Source of the DNA: Macondimonas sp035325645
GTDB taxonomy: Bacteria; Pseudomonadota; Gammaproteobacteria; UBA5335
NCBI GenBank assembly: GCA_035325645.1
Contig: DAOKZK010000004.1
Span: 1-64,000, forward strand
Length of the DNA stretch: 64,000 nucleotides
Reading direction: 5' to 3'
Shown: one piece after another, positions 16,456 to 24,530 of the stretch
How positions within the stretch are numbered: the first letter of the stretch is position 1
Layout of the letters: every line of letters starts with the position of its first letter
Notes under the pieces: model-generated
Seen by the model: only the letters and a program-made list of their open reading frames with translations
What the model was told of the DNA's origin: nothing
Database searches by the model: none
Position numbers and translations under genes: made by a program

Positions 16456-17496
16456 ATGAGTAACACGATACACATGGCGCTGGATGCCATGGGCGGCGAC
16501 CACGGCCCTCGGGTCACCGTACCGGCGGCCTTGTCGGCCTTGTCGGAATACGAAGACCTCCATTTGACGCTGGTGGGGCAGCCTGCCGCTCTGGAAGCCG
16601 AGTTGTCGCGTCGGGGGGCCGGCTCGCCGGGCCGCCTTTCGATTCACCCCGCGATGCAGGTGGTCGAGATGGACGAATTGCCGTCGAAGGCCCTGCGCAA
16701 CAAGAAAGACTCCTCCATGCGGCTCGCCCTCGACCTGGTCAAGGCGGGGCGCTGCTCGGTCATGGTCAGCGCGGGCAACACCGGCGCGCTCATGGCCACG
16801 GCCCGCTTCGTCCTGAAGACGCTGCCGGGGGTCGATCGCCCGGCCATCATCTCCGCGCTGCCGACCGTGCGCGGACACACCTATGTGCTCGATCTGGGTG
16901 CGAACGCCGATTGCACGGCGGAACAGCTCCACCAGTTTGCCGTCATGGGATCGGTCATGGTGCAGGCGGTCGACCATCTCGACCGTCCCAAGGTCGGGCT
17001 GCTGAACATTGGTGTGGAGGAAATCAAGGGCGTGGAGTCCGTCAAGCAGGCGGCTCGCCTGCTCCAGGCAGATCCGTCGATCAACTACTGCGGCTTCGTC
17101 GAGGGGAATGACATCTACGGGGGGAAGGTCGATGTCGTGGTCTGTGATGGCTTCGTCGGCAATGTCGCGCTCAAGACCAGCGAGGGGCTGGCGCACATGT
17201 TGAGCGAATATATCCGGCAGGAGTACGGCCGCAATCTGCTCACGAAACTGGCGGGTCTGATCTCGCTGCCGGTACTCAAGGCCATCAAGGGCCGTATGGA
17301 TCCACGCCTCTACAACGGCGCCAGCCTGCTCGGGCTGCAGGGCGTCGTCATCAAGAGCCATGGCGGCGCCGACGAATTGGCTTTTGCCAACGCGATCCGG
17401 CTGGGCATGAACGCGGCGCGCATGTCGGTTCCCGACCGCATCGCCCATCTGGTCGGGTCGGCGCTGCAAGGGCGAGCGCGTGGAGGGGAACCGTGA
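16456..17496 (+). CDS. plsX: Phosphate acyltransferase
   Basis: Makes acyl-phosphate from acyl-ACP for phospholipid synthesis (substrate of PlsY). The 346-residue protein has the family start MALDAMGGDHGP, the KNKKDSSM-like stretch LRNKKDSSMRLAL, VSAGNTGALMA, VLDLGANADC and VVCDGFVGNVALKTSEG. It begins at an ATG in GATGAGT and its last four bases overlap the fabH start. Confidence 0.96.
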   Translation: MSNTIHMALDAMGGDHGPRVTVPAALSALSEYEDLHLTLVGQPAALEAELSRRGAGSPGRLSIHPAMQVVEMDELPSKALRNKKDSSMRLALDLVKAGRCSVMVSAGNTGALMATARFVLKTLPGVDRPAIISALPTVRGHTYVLDLGANADCTAEQLHQFAVMGSVMVQAVDHLDRPKVGLLNIGVEEIKGVESVKQAARLLQADPSINYCGFVEGNDIYGGKVDVVVCDGFVGNVALKTSEGLAHMLSEYIRQEYGRNLLTKLAGLISLPVLKAIKGRMDPRLYNGASLLGLQGVVIKSHGGADELAFANAIRLGMNAARMSVPDRIAHLVGSALQGRARGGEP

Positions 17497-18461
17497 CGCC
17501 CGTTTATTCGCGCATCATTGCCACGGGCAGTTACCTGCCGCGCCAGGTCGTTACCAATGCCGACTTGGAAGCGCGGCTGGACACCAGCGATGCCTGGATC
17601 CGCGAACGGACCGGCATATCGGAGCGCCACATCAGTGCAGCCGACGAGACGGTCAGCATGATGGCCGAGCAGGCGGCCCGACGGGCGCTCGCTTCCGGGG
17701 GACTCGCGCCCGAGGATCTCGATCTCATCATCGTGGGCACGACCACGCCGGACCAGATCTTCCCCAACTGCGCCACCATGCTGCAGGAACGGCTCGGTAT
17801 CGCCGGAATCGGCGCGTTCAGCCTCGAAGCCGCCTGCAGCGGCTTCATCTATGCCCTGAGCGTGGCCGACAAGTTCATTCGTACGGGAGATGCCCGCCGG
17901 GTGCTGGTGGTGGGCGCAGAGATGATGTCCCGCCTCGTGGACTGGAATGACCGGACCACCTGTGTGCTGTTCGGTGACGGCGCCGGCGCGGTGATTCTCG
18001 AGGCGACGAGCGAACCGGGCATCATCGGGACGCTGCTGCATGCCGACGGCCGTCATCGTGAACTGCTTGAGTTTCCGGGTGGCGTGGGCCGGGATTTTCG
18101 CAATCTCGAGAACGTCCATCTCCAGATGCGCGGCAGCGAAGTGTTCAAGGTGGCGGTCGCGACGCTCGGACAGAGTGTCGAGGAATGTCTGAGCCGCTTC
18201 GGTCATGACAAGTCCGAGGTGGACTGGCTGATCCCGCACCAGGCCAATGTCCGCATCATTCAGGCAACGGCCCGCCGGCTCGGTATGTCGATGGATCAGG
18301 TCGTCGTGACCGTCGATCGTCACGGCAATACGTCCACGGCTTCCATCCCGCTGGCGCTGGACGTGGCCGTACGCGACGGCCGTGTCCAGCGGGGACAGTT
18401 GTTGTTGCTGGAGGCTTTCGGGGGGGGGTTCACCTGGGGTTCGGCGCTGATCCGTTTCTGA
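17493..18461 (+). CDS. fabH: 3-Oxoacyl-ACP synthase III
   Basis: Condenses acetyl-CoA with malonyl-ACP to start fatty acid synthesis. The 322-residue protein shows the catalytic triad contexts: Cys in LEAACSGFIYALS, His in WLIPHQANVRII and Asn in HGNTSTASIP, and the C-terminal glycine run LLEAFGGGFTWGSALI. The start is a GTG overlapping the plsX stop as GTGA, with GGAGGGG just upstream. In most relatives fabD-fabG-acpP follow; here the next gene is an unrelated copper monooxygenase subunit on the same strand. Confidence 0.96.
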   Translation: MTPVYSRIIATGSYLPRQVVTNADLEARLDTSDAWIRERTGISERHISAADETVSMMAEQAARRALASGGLAPEDLDLIIVGTTTPDQIFPNCATMLQERLGIAGIGAFSLEAACSGFIYALSVADKFIRTGDARRVLVVGAEMMSRLVDWNDRTTCVLFGDGAGAVILEATSEPGIIGTLLHADGRHRELLEFPGGVGRDFRNLENVHLQMRGSEVFKVAVATLGQSVEECLSRFGHDKSEVDWLIPHQANVRIIQATARRLGMSMDQVVVTVDRHGNTSTASIPLALDVAVRDGRVQRGQLLLLEAFGGGFTWGSALIRF

Positions 18462-18528
18462 CGACCGGGCCATGCGGAAGCCCGCGCCGTTGATCCACGT
18501 CATGGCACGCCTGCGGCCAGATGGCGAA

Positions 18529-18554
18529 GATGATCACAGACCAACGTGATCATC
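18529..18554. promoter_or_regulatory. Perfect inverted repeat in the leader of the CuMMO C-subunit gene
   Basis: GATGATCAC (18529-18537) and its exact complement GTGATCATC (18546-18554) are separated by eight bases, centred 36 bases before the ATG at 18578 and ending 11 bases before its ribosome site. It could be an operator for a dimeric regulator or, as RNA, a 9-bp hairpin. There is no T-run, so it is not a terminator for fabH. Confidence 0.7.
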
Positions 18555-18577
18555 CGTCCATTCACAGGAGCCGCGCC

Positions 18578-19396
18578 ATGAATGCCGTGACCAAACCCCA
18601 AACACTTCCCCCTGCGCCACAGACGCTCGTGCAGCGCCTGCTCGGTGCGCTGGGCCTGCTGCAGGACGAGTCGCGTCCGCCTCGGATGCCTTGGCTGGCC
18701 GCTGTGATCGGCATCGGGCTGGCAGGACTGATCTTCGGTCTGTATCGCTGGTACCAGCAGGTCTTTTCCTTTTCCGTCGGGCTCGACTACTTCGAGCAGG
18801 ATTTCCAGACCTACTGGATGAATCTGCTGTATGCCCAAGGCATCATCATCACGCTGATCGGGTTGGTGGGCGTGCCCTTGTTGTGGTTCACCCGCCCCGC
18901 GCAGATCGTGATGTCCCCTCAGCGCGAACTGTCGATCTATTACGCCATCCTCGCCTTCATGGCTGTGGGCAGCGTGATCCTCGTGGCGATTCTGGGCGTC
19001 TTCGTCGAGGCCGATGCGGCCTGGCACCAAGTCACCATCCGCGACACCGACTTCACGCCCACTCACATCGGACTGTTTTATTTCGCGATTCCCTTGGGCG
19101 CTGTCGGTGCCATCCTGGGCTTCATCCTGATTCACACCCGCATGCCGTATTTCAGCAACCGCGTTTCGATTCCCTTGGCGCTGATTGTCGCCGCGCCGGT
19201 TCTGATCATGCCCAATCTGGGGCTGAACGAGTGGGGCCACACGTTCTTCTACGCGGAAGAACTGTTCGCCGCACCGATTCACTGGGGCTTCGTGGTGCTG
19301 GGCTGGGGCCTGTTCGGCATCGGCGGATTCATGGTGCAGATCCTGCAGCGCATCCGCGAGTTGACGACGCTGGAACCGAAGCCGATCAAAGGCTGA
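18578..19396 (+). CDS. Solitary copper membrane monooxygenase subunit C (PmoC/AmoC-like)
   Basis: A 272-residue integral membrane protein homologous to subunit C of particulate methane/ammonia/hydrocarbon monooxygenases. Diagnostic stretches are ADAAWHQVTIRDTDFTPTH and MPNLGLNEWGHTFFYAEELF, and the N-terminal RWYQQVFSFSVGLDYFE resembles AmoC. Asp146, His150 and His163 have the spacing (+4, +13) of the PmoC copper C-site ligands; Asn217, His221 and His235 have that of the copper D site (+4, +14). About five or six helices are apparent. The ATG at 18578 has AGGAG seven bases upstream. No pmoA or pmoB homologue occurs in the window; a strong terminator follows, so it is a single-gene unit. Lone C copies are known in ammonia and methane oxidisers. 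Substrate cannot be predicted. Confidence 0.92.
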   Translation: MNAVTKPQTLPPAPQTLVQRLLGALGLLQDESRPPRMPWLAAVIGIGLAGLIFGLYRWYQQVFSFSVGLDYFEQDFQTYWMNLLYAQGIIITLIGLVGVPLLWFTRPAQIVMSPQRELSIYYAILAFMAVGSVILVAILGVFVEADAAWHQVTIRDTDFTPTHIGLFYFAIPLGAVGAILGFILIHTRMPYFSNRVSIPLALIVAAPVLIMPNLGLNEWGHTFFYAEELFAAPIHWGFVVLGWGLFGIGGFMVQILQRIRELTTLEPKPIKG

Positions 19397-19423
19397 TTCG
19401 GTCCGCGCGGGATTGACGCAAAG

Positions 19424-19451
19424 GGCGCCGCAGATTGCGGCGCCTTTTTTT
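19424..19451 (+). terminator. Rho-independent terminator after the CuMMO C-subunit gene
   Basis: A perfect 9-bp G+C-rich stem (19424-19432 with 19436-19444), a GAT loop and seven T residues, 27 bases after the stop codon. It separates the C-subunit gene from the small secreted protein gene downstream. Confidence 0.93.
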
Positions 19452-19584
19452 GTGTTCAAGGTCATCCGGAGTCGGTCGATACCCTCCATGAAGTCCTGCA
19501 TCCGGTTGGGCTTCCGCGGAGCCCGAGATAGACGAGCCGACGTGTCGAGAACAGATACAAGAAACAGAAAAAAGGAAAAACATC

Positions 19585-19914
19585 ATGAATAAGAATCTTA
19601 AAATCAGTGCCTTTTCGTTTCTGGTTGGCGTGGTGCCCCTGGCGGCTCAGGCCGATATGATGCCCATCACCTACAGCGAACTGTCGGAGATCAGTGGCCA
19701 GGCCCTGACGCTCGACATCGGCAAGACGAAGGACAAAGGCTTGTCGCTGTCCATGGATGCCACGGGTGGCAGTTTCTCGGTCGGTCCGTCCAAGAGCAAG
19801 GTCAGGGCCCTGTCGTATTCGGATCCTGTTAGCGGCGCGGGCTTCAGTTTTGATGGTGGTCGCGACAAGTCCAAGGGTTTCACCTTTAGCTGGACCCTGC
19901 CGGCTGCGCCCTGA
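19585..19914 (+). CDS. Small secreted protein with ELxxISGQA motif and internal repeats
   Basis: A 109-residue protein with a signal peptide (cut near AAQA-DMM, residue 24), then ITYSELSEISGQALTLDIG and two related segments (TKDKGLSLSMDA and RDKSKGFTFSWT) rich in Lys, Gly, Ser and Phe, suggesting a small beta-repeat domain. The post-signal ELSEISGQA recalls the DDxELSxVSGQ segment found near the N-terminus of many secreted or surface proteins of marine gammaproteobacteria, and the protein at 6188-6490. A good ribosome site (AAGGA) precedes the ATG in an A-rich leader less G+C-rich than the surroundings. It follows the CuMMO subunit gene but behind a terminator. Function unknown. Confidence 0.75.
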   Translation: MNKNLKISAFSFLVGVVPLAAQADMMPITYSELSEISGQALTLDIGKTKDKGLSLSMDATGGSFSVGPSKSKVRALSYSDPVSGAGFSFDGGRDKSKGFTFSWTLPAAP

Positions 19915-19937
19915 TTCTCTGTCAATAGTGTCTTCCG

Positions 19938-19971
19938 GCAGCAGGGGTCCCTCGGGGCCCCTGCTGCTTTT
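19938..19971 (+). terminator. Rho-independent terminator after the small secreted protein
   Basis: A 10-bp stem (19938-19947 with 19958-19967), loop of ten bases and TTTT, 24 bases beyond the stop codon at 19914. Confidence 0.82.
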
Positions 19972-20049
19972 GAGGCATTACGGTTTGCATCGTGCCGGAG
20001 TTATTCCCTATAAGGGTGGGATGACCCCCGCGCCCACGAGGTACGAGCA

Positions 20050-21312
20050 TTGCAGCAGCAACCATTCGGCTACCTGGCGCTGGCGCTTGCAGTCGGCCTG
20101 CTGATCGGTCTGGAACGGGGTTGGCAGGCTCGTGGGCTCCCGGAAGGAGGGCGCATTGCGGGTCTGCGCACCTTTGGTCTTTTAGGCTTCCTGGGTGGCG
20201 TCGCCAGCCTCTTGGGCCAGCGGTTGGACAGCGCCGTTGCGGCTGCGATCTTCCTGGCCGTGGCGCTGATCATGGGGGGCGGCTACCTGCTGCGATTCCG
20301 CGCCGACGGTACCGCGAGCGCAACGACCACTATCGCGGCATTGGTGACGGTGGGGCTGGGCGCACTGGCTGGATTGGGCGAGTTGACCCTGGCGGCTGCC
20401 GGGGCGGTCGTCACGACGATGCTGCTCAACCTCAAGCCGATTCTGCATACCGGTGTGGCGCGTCTCCAGGCGAGCGAACTGCGCGCCACGCTGAATCTGC
20501 TGCTGATCTCGGTCGTCCTGCTGCCGGTCTTGCCGAACGAGGGCTACGGACCCGCTGGCGTCCTCAATCCCTATCGGATCTGGATGATGGTGGTGCTGAT
20601 CGCCAGCATCTCGTTTGCCGGCTACTTTGCCGTCAAGCTGCTCGGACCCGACCGAGGAATCCTGCTCACGGGCCTCTTTGGCGGCTTGAGTTCCTCGACC
20701 GCCGTGACGCTGAGTCTGGCTCGTGTCGCGCGCACCGAACCGGTTTTGAGCCCTACACTGGCAAGCGGCATTCTGGTGGCCTGCGGCACCATGTTCCCGC
20801 GCATCCTGCTGGTGGCCGGCCTCGTTCATCCGCCTCTCTTTCAGGCCCTGATGCTGCCGCTGGCGGTGATGGCGGGCATGACCTATGCGGGCGCGATACT
20901 GATCTGGTTGCGGCAGCGCCAGCGCATCGACAATCCGGTCCTGACACTGAGCAATCCATTCCAGCTGCGCATGGCCATACGATTCGCGGCCCTGCTGCTC
21001 GGCGTGCTGCTGGTGGCCGAATGGATCGAGACTCAATGGGGTGATCCGGGTCTCTACGGGCTGGCGGTGCTCTCCGGTCTCACGGACGTCGATGCCATTA
21101 CGCTGTCGCTTGCACGCATGGGGCAGGAGGGGCTTGCCGTCCCTACGGTCTTGCTGGGGATCCTCTTGGCCGCAACGTCCAACACCCTCGTCAAGATGGG
21201 GCTCGCGCTCGGCCTGGGCGGGCGAGCGTTGGGCGTCCGGGTCGCGGGCGTCCTGGGAGCGGCCATGCTTTCGGGGCTGCTGGTCGGTCTTGGGCTGAAC
21301 GCGGCGCGCTAG
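20050..21312 (+). CDS. MgtC/SapB and DUF4010 membrane protein
   Basis: A 420-residue polytopic membrane protein with 10-12 apparent helices. The first about 120 residues look like the MgtC/SapB domain (GLLIGLERGWQARGL, AGLRTFGLLGFLGG), and the remainder like DUF4010 (LLGPDRGILLTGLFGGLSSSTAVTLSLA, GLSGLTDVDAITLSLA-type repeats), a two-domain architecture common in proteobacteria and of unknown function. The probable start is a TTG at 20050, with GAGG eight to nine bases upstream; no ATG occurs until well inside the first helix. Its stop codon shares the sequence CTAG with the stop of the convergent ggt gene. Confidence 0.85.
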   Translation: MQQQPFGYLALALAVGLLIGLERGWQARGLPEGGRIAGLRTFGLLGFLGGVASLLGQRLDSAVAAAIFLAVALIMGGGYLLRFRADGTASATTTIAALVTVGLGALAGLGELTLAAAGAVVTTMLLNLKPILHTGVARLQASELRATLNLLLISVVLLPVLPNEGYGPAGVLNPYRIWMMVVLIASISFAGYFAVKLLGPDRGILLTGLFGGLSSSTAVTLSLARVARTEPVLSPTLASGILVACGTMFPRILLVAGLVHPPLFQALMLPLAVMAGMTYAGAILIWLRQRQRIDNPVLTLSNPFQLRMAIRFAALLLGVLLVAEWIETQWGDPGLYGLAVLSGLTDVDAITLSLARMGQEGLAVPTVLLGILLAATSNTLVKMGLALGLGGRALGVRVAGVLGAAMLSGLLVGLGLNAAR

Positions 21313-23042
21313 CGACCGATGGCGGTGCGTATATCGTCGAGCGGACGCGAGGCTTCCACGCGCGCTTGCCCTTCGCCGCGCGGGTCCGACGCCGCCGTCA
21401 ACGTATCGGCGCGCCGGTCCCAGACGATGACCTGCATGTCGCCATAGCGGCGGGAGACCGCCTCCACGTGGTGGCCCTTGGCCGCGAGCGCGTCGATCGT
21501 TGCGCCGTCGAAGGCTTCGGGTTCGTGAAAGAGCCGGTCCGGCAGGTATTGATGGTGGTAGCGGGGCAGCGCGGCCATGGTGTCGGCGTCGGCGCCATCG
21601 GCGAACGCCAGGCTGGCCAGCAGCACCATGCTGATGATGCGGCTCCCGCCGGGCGTGCCGAGGATGGCGATGCGGTCGCCTTGCTCGAGAAAAGTCGGCG
21701 ACATGCTCGAGAGCGGGCGTTTGCCCGGCGCGATGGCGTTGGCCCGACTTCCCACCAAGCCGTAGGCATTCGGCGCGCCCGGCGCGGCGGCGAAATCGTC
21801 CATTTCATTGTTGAGCACGACCCCCGTTCCCGGCGGCATGAAGGCCGAGCCGAACGGCGTATTGATCGAGAGCGTCGCCGCGACCCGATTCCCATCGGCA
21901 TCGATCACCGAGAAATGCGTGGTGTGCCGGTCGAGGCTGGCTGTATCGTCGGCCGTGAGGGTTGCGCTCGGCGTCGCGCGATCGGGGTCGATGTCTGCGC
22001 GCAGCGATGCGGCGTAGTCAGGGTCCAGCAACTGCGCGAGCGGCAGGTCGACGAAATCCGGATCGCCGAGATAGCGGGCGCGATCGCGGTAGGCGCGCCG
22101 CATCGCCTCCGTGGTCCAGTGAACGCGCTCGGCCGGGGGCTGGGCCACCAGATCGACATCCGCGAGAATCTGTAGCGCTTCAGCGAGGACCACGCCGCCC
22201 GATGAGGGCGGCGATGCGGAGATGACCCGCATGTCGCGATAGGTGAAGGTGATCGGCTCGCGTTCCACGACCCGGTAGCTCGCCAGGTCCTCTGCGGTCC
22301 AGATGCCGCCGGCCTGACGCACGCCGTGCACCAGACGCTCCGCGACGGGGCCGCGATAGAAACCCTCATGACCGCGCGTAGCCAGGGCCCGCAAGGTCTC
22401 GGCCAAATCGGGCTGACGCAAGCGCCAGCCGGGAACCGGCGCGATGCCGGCGGCCAGGAACGTTCGCCGCGCGGCGGGGGACGCGAGCAGGGCGGGCAGA
22501 CGATAACCGGCCAAGAGAGCATATTCCCGACCGACGGTAAAACCTTCGCTGGCGAGACGTATGGCCGGCGCGAGCGATGCGGTCAGACGCAGGCGACCGT
22601 AGTGCGATGCCAGATGCACCAAGGCTGCGGGCTGACCCGGGATGGCCGCCGCCAGCGCGCCGTCCTGAGCGCGCCGCGCCTGAAACGCACCCGTGGCATC
22701 CAGATAGAGATCGGCCGTGGCTGCCAGTGGTGCACGCTCCCGACCGTCCACCATGACGGTGCGCTCGTCGCTTGCCCGGTACAGCAGCCAGAAGCCGCCG
22801 CCGCCCAAGCCGGACCCGGCCGGTTCCACGACGGCCAGCGCGGCACTGATGGCGACGGCGGCATCGAAGGCATTGCCGCCTTGATCCAGAATCGCGAAAC
22901 CGGCAGCTGTCGCGGCCGGGTGCGCCGTCGCGATGGCAGCGCGTCCGGGACCTGCAGCGCTGCAGGCGGCCGCCCAGAATGTCAGGATCAGCAGCAGCGC
23001 GGCGGCAAAGCGGCGTGCTGGCCGAAGACGGCGGTCAGTCAC
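21309..23042 (-). CDS. ggt: Gamma-glutamyltransferase
   Basis: Periplasmic N-terminal-nucleophile enzyme that hydrolyses or transfers the gamma-glutamyl group of glutathione. The 577-residue precursor has a signal peptide whose hydrophobic core ends WAAACSAAG (a weak lipobox is possible). The autoprocessing site and nucleophile Thr lie at about residue 373 in DRHTTHFSVIDADGN, and the C-terminal small subunit has LNNEMDDF, PLSSMSPTF and GTPGGSRI. The GTG start overlaps the coaD stop (GTGA). It is the last gene of the minus-strand run from metY. Confidence 0.95.
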   Translation of the reverse strand: MTDRRLRPARRFAAALLLILTFWAAACSAAGPGRAAIATAHPAATAAGFAILDQGGNAFDAAVAISAALAVVEPAGSGLGGGGFWLLYRASDERTVMVDGRERAPLAATADLYLDATGAFQARRAQDGALAAAIPGQPAALVHLASHYGRLRLTASLAPAIRLASEGFTVGREYALLAGYRLPALLASPAARRTFLAAGIAPVPGWRLRQPDLAETLRALATRGHEGFYRGPVAERLVHGVRQAGGIWTAEDLASYRVVEREPITFTYRDMRVISASPPSSGGVVLAEALQILADVDLVAQPPAERVHWTTEAMRRAYRDRARYLGDPDFVDLPLAQLLDPDYAASLRADIDPDRATPSATLTADDTASLDRHTTHFSVIDADGNRVAATLSINTPFGSAFMPPGTGVVLNNEMDDFAAAPGAPNAYGLVGSRANAIAPGKRPLSSMSPTFLEQGDRIAILGTPGGSRIISMVLLASLAFADGADADTMAALPRYHHQYLPDRLFHEPEAFDGATIDALAAKGHHVEAVSRRYGDMQVIVWDRRADTLTAASDPRGEGQARVEASRPLDDIRTAIGR

Positions 23043-23533
23043 GCTTGCCCCCGCGCTGGCCCGAAGCGTTTGCGCAGCTCGGCGGCCACATTGGGCGTCA
23101 CGAAGCTGCTGACGTCGCCCTGGAAGGCGGCGATCTCCCGCACCAGCGTCGAGGACAGATAGGTGTAATGTTCCGATGGAGCGAGAAACATGGTCTCCAC
23201 CGTGGGCGCCAGGTGACGGTTCATGCCGGCGAGCTGGAATTCGTGCTCGAAGTCCGAGACGGCGCGCAGCCCCCGCAGAATGACGTCGACGCCGTGCTCC
23301 CGGGCGTAGTCGACGGTCAGCCCCGAAAAGGACACCACCTCGACGTTGCGCAGGTGAGCCAGCGCGCCGCAGGACATGGCGACCCGCTCTTCCTTGCTGA
23401 ACAGGGGCTTCTTGCCGGGATTGTCGGCCACGGCCAGGATCAGCCGTTCGAACAGCCGCGCTGCGCGCTCGGCGAGATCGACATGACCGCGGGTGATGGG
23501 ATCGAAGGTGCCGGGATACAGGGCGAGCGCCAT
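23039..23533 (-). CDS. coaD: Pantetheine-phosphate adenylyltransferase
   Basis: Penultimate step of coenzyme A synthesis: adenylates 4'-phosphopantetheine. The 164-residue protein opens MALALYPGTFDPITRGHVDL, which includes the TxGH nucleotidyltransferase motif, and has RGLRAVSDFEHEFQLAGMNR and the ISSTLVREIA-type segment YTYLSSTLVREIA. The ATG at 23533 is the only sensible start; upstream open frame overlaps rsmD. rsmD-coaD is a conserved pair, here 47 bases apart. Confidence 0.97.
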   Translation of the reverse strand: MALALYPGTFDPITRGHVDLAERAARLFERLILAVADNPGKKPLFSKEERVAMSCGALAHLRNVEVVSFSGLTVDYAREHGVDVILRGLRAVSDFEHEFQLAGMNRHLAPTVETMFLAPSEHYTYLSSTLVREIAAFQGDVSSFVTPNVAAELRKRFGPARGQA

Positions 23534-23580
23534 ATACTGTCCTTCATCGAGACGGGGCGGAGGATGCGGGCAGCAACATG

Positions 23581-24198
23581 CTAACCCATGGTTTGCCGGG
23601 AAATCTCGCCGGGCGCCGCCGACGTTGCGTCGGGCGCCTCTGGCGTTTTCAGCAACCTGTAGTGGAGCTCTCCGGCCCGCCCTTCCCGCCAGACCGACCA
23701 TCCGGCCGGCAGGATCGGATCCCGGCCGTGCGGCATCTCCACATACACCTTGCCGCCGGCGCGGACGGCGCCGGTCCGGTCCAGCGCAGCGAGCACCGTT
23801 TCCCAGAGCGCGTCGGCGAATGGGGGATCGACGAAGATGATATCGAACGGGCGCTCATTGCCGGCGAGCCAGTCCAGTGCCGCGGCACGGTGGCAGGACA
23901 CGCCGTCCATGCCGATCCGTATGAGTTCGGCGCGCAGATGATCGATGACGTGCGGGTTGCGATCCACCAGCACCACCTCGCGGGCCCCGCGCGAGCGCGC
24001 CTCCAGCCCCAGCGCGCCGCTGCCGGCAAAGAGATCCAGGCAGCGCGCGCCGGGCAGATCCGGCGCCAGCCAGTTGAACAGCGTTTCGCGCACCCGGTCC
24101 GGCGTGGGCCGCAGACCCGGCGCCGGGGGGAATTCCAGCCGGCGGCCGCGCCACTGGCCCGCGATGAGGCGGATCTGGTTGCGCTTCGCGGGGGCCAT
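23581..24198 (-). CDS. rsmD: 16S rRNA (guanine966-N2)-methyltransferase
   Basis: Methylates G966 of 16S rRNA on the assembled 30S subunit using SAM. The 205-residue protein begins MAPAKRNQIRLIAGQWRGRR, followed by the family's GLRPTPDRVRETLFNWL, the SAM-binding CLDLFAGSGALGLEARSRGA and the catalytic DPPF (IIFVDPPFAD). The ATG at 24198 sits two bases after the stop of the SMR gene; the frame remains open upstream but overlaps that gene. Partner of coaD downstream. Confidence 0.95.
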   Translation of the reverse strand: MAPAKRNQIRLIAGQWRGRRLEFPPAPGLRPTPDRVRETLFNWLAPDLPGARCLDLFAGSGALGLEARSRGAREVVLVDRNPHVIDHLRAELIRIGMDGVSCHRAAALDWLAGNERPFDIIFVDPPFADALWETVLAALDRTGAVRAGGKVYVEMPHGRDPILPAGWSVWREGRAGELHYRLLKTPEAPDATSAAPGEISRQTMG

Positions 24199-24200
24199 GC

Positions 24201-24530
24201 TCAGGGGCTGCCGGCCAGATGCAGCCCAACCACGCCGAGCACGATGAGGCCGAGGCTCAGCCCCTTGAGTGCATTCCACGATTCCCCGAACCAGACGACC
24301 CCGATGCCCGCGATCACGGCCGTTCCCACGGCTGACCAGATCGCATAGGCCATGCCCACCTCCAGCGTGCGCAAGGCGCGCGCCAGCGCCGTGAAGGCCA
24401 GCAGGTAACAGACGAACATCGTCAGGGTGGGACCCAGCCGGCTCAGGCCCTCCGAGAGCTTCATCGCCGTGGTGCCGGCGATTTCGAACCCGATGGCGAG
24501 CATCAGCGCCAGCCAGCCCTGCAGGATCAT
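24201..24530 (-). CDS. Small multidrug resistance (SMR) family transporter, EmrE-like
   Basis: A 109-residue four-helix inner-membrane proton antiporter subunit. The essential membrane Glu is at residue 16 (GFEIAGTTAMKLSEG), and the GTT-MK-SEG-x-R-x-P pattern matches the EmrE/Qac branch rather than the guanidinium exporter (Gdx/SugE) branch. Other features are YAIWSAVGTAVIAGIGVVWFGE and a C-terminal helix. Its start overlaps the metY stop by four bases and its stop nearly abuts rsmD, so it belongs to the same transcript. Natural substrate unknown. Confidence 0.9.
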   Translation of the reverse strand: MILQGWLALMLAIGFEIAGTTAMKLSEGLSRLGPTLTMFVCYLLAFTALARALRTLEVGMAYAIWSAVGTAVIAGIGVVWFGESWNALKGLSLGLIVLGVVGLHLAGSP

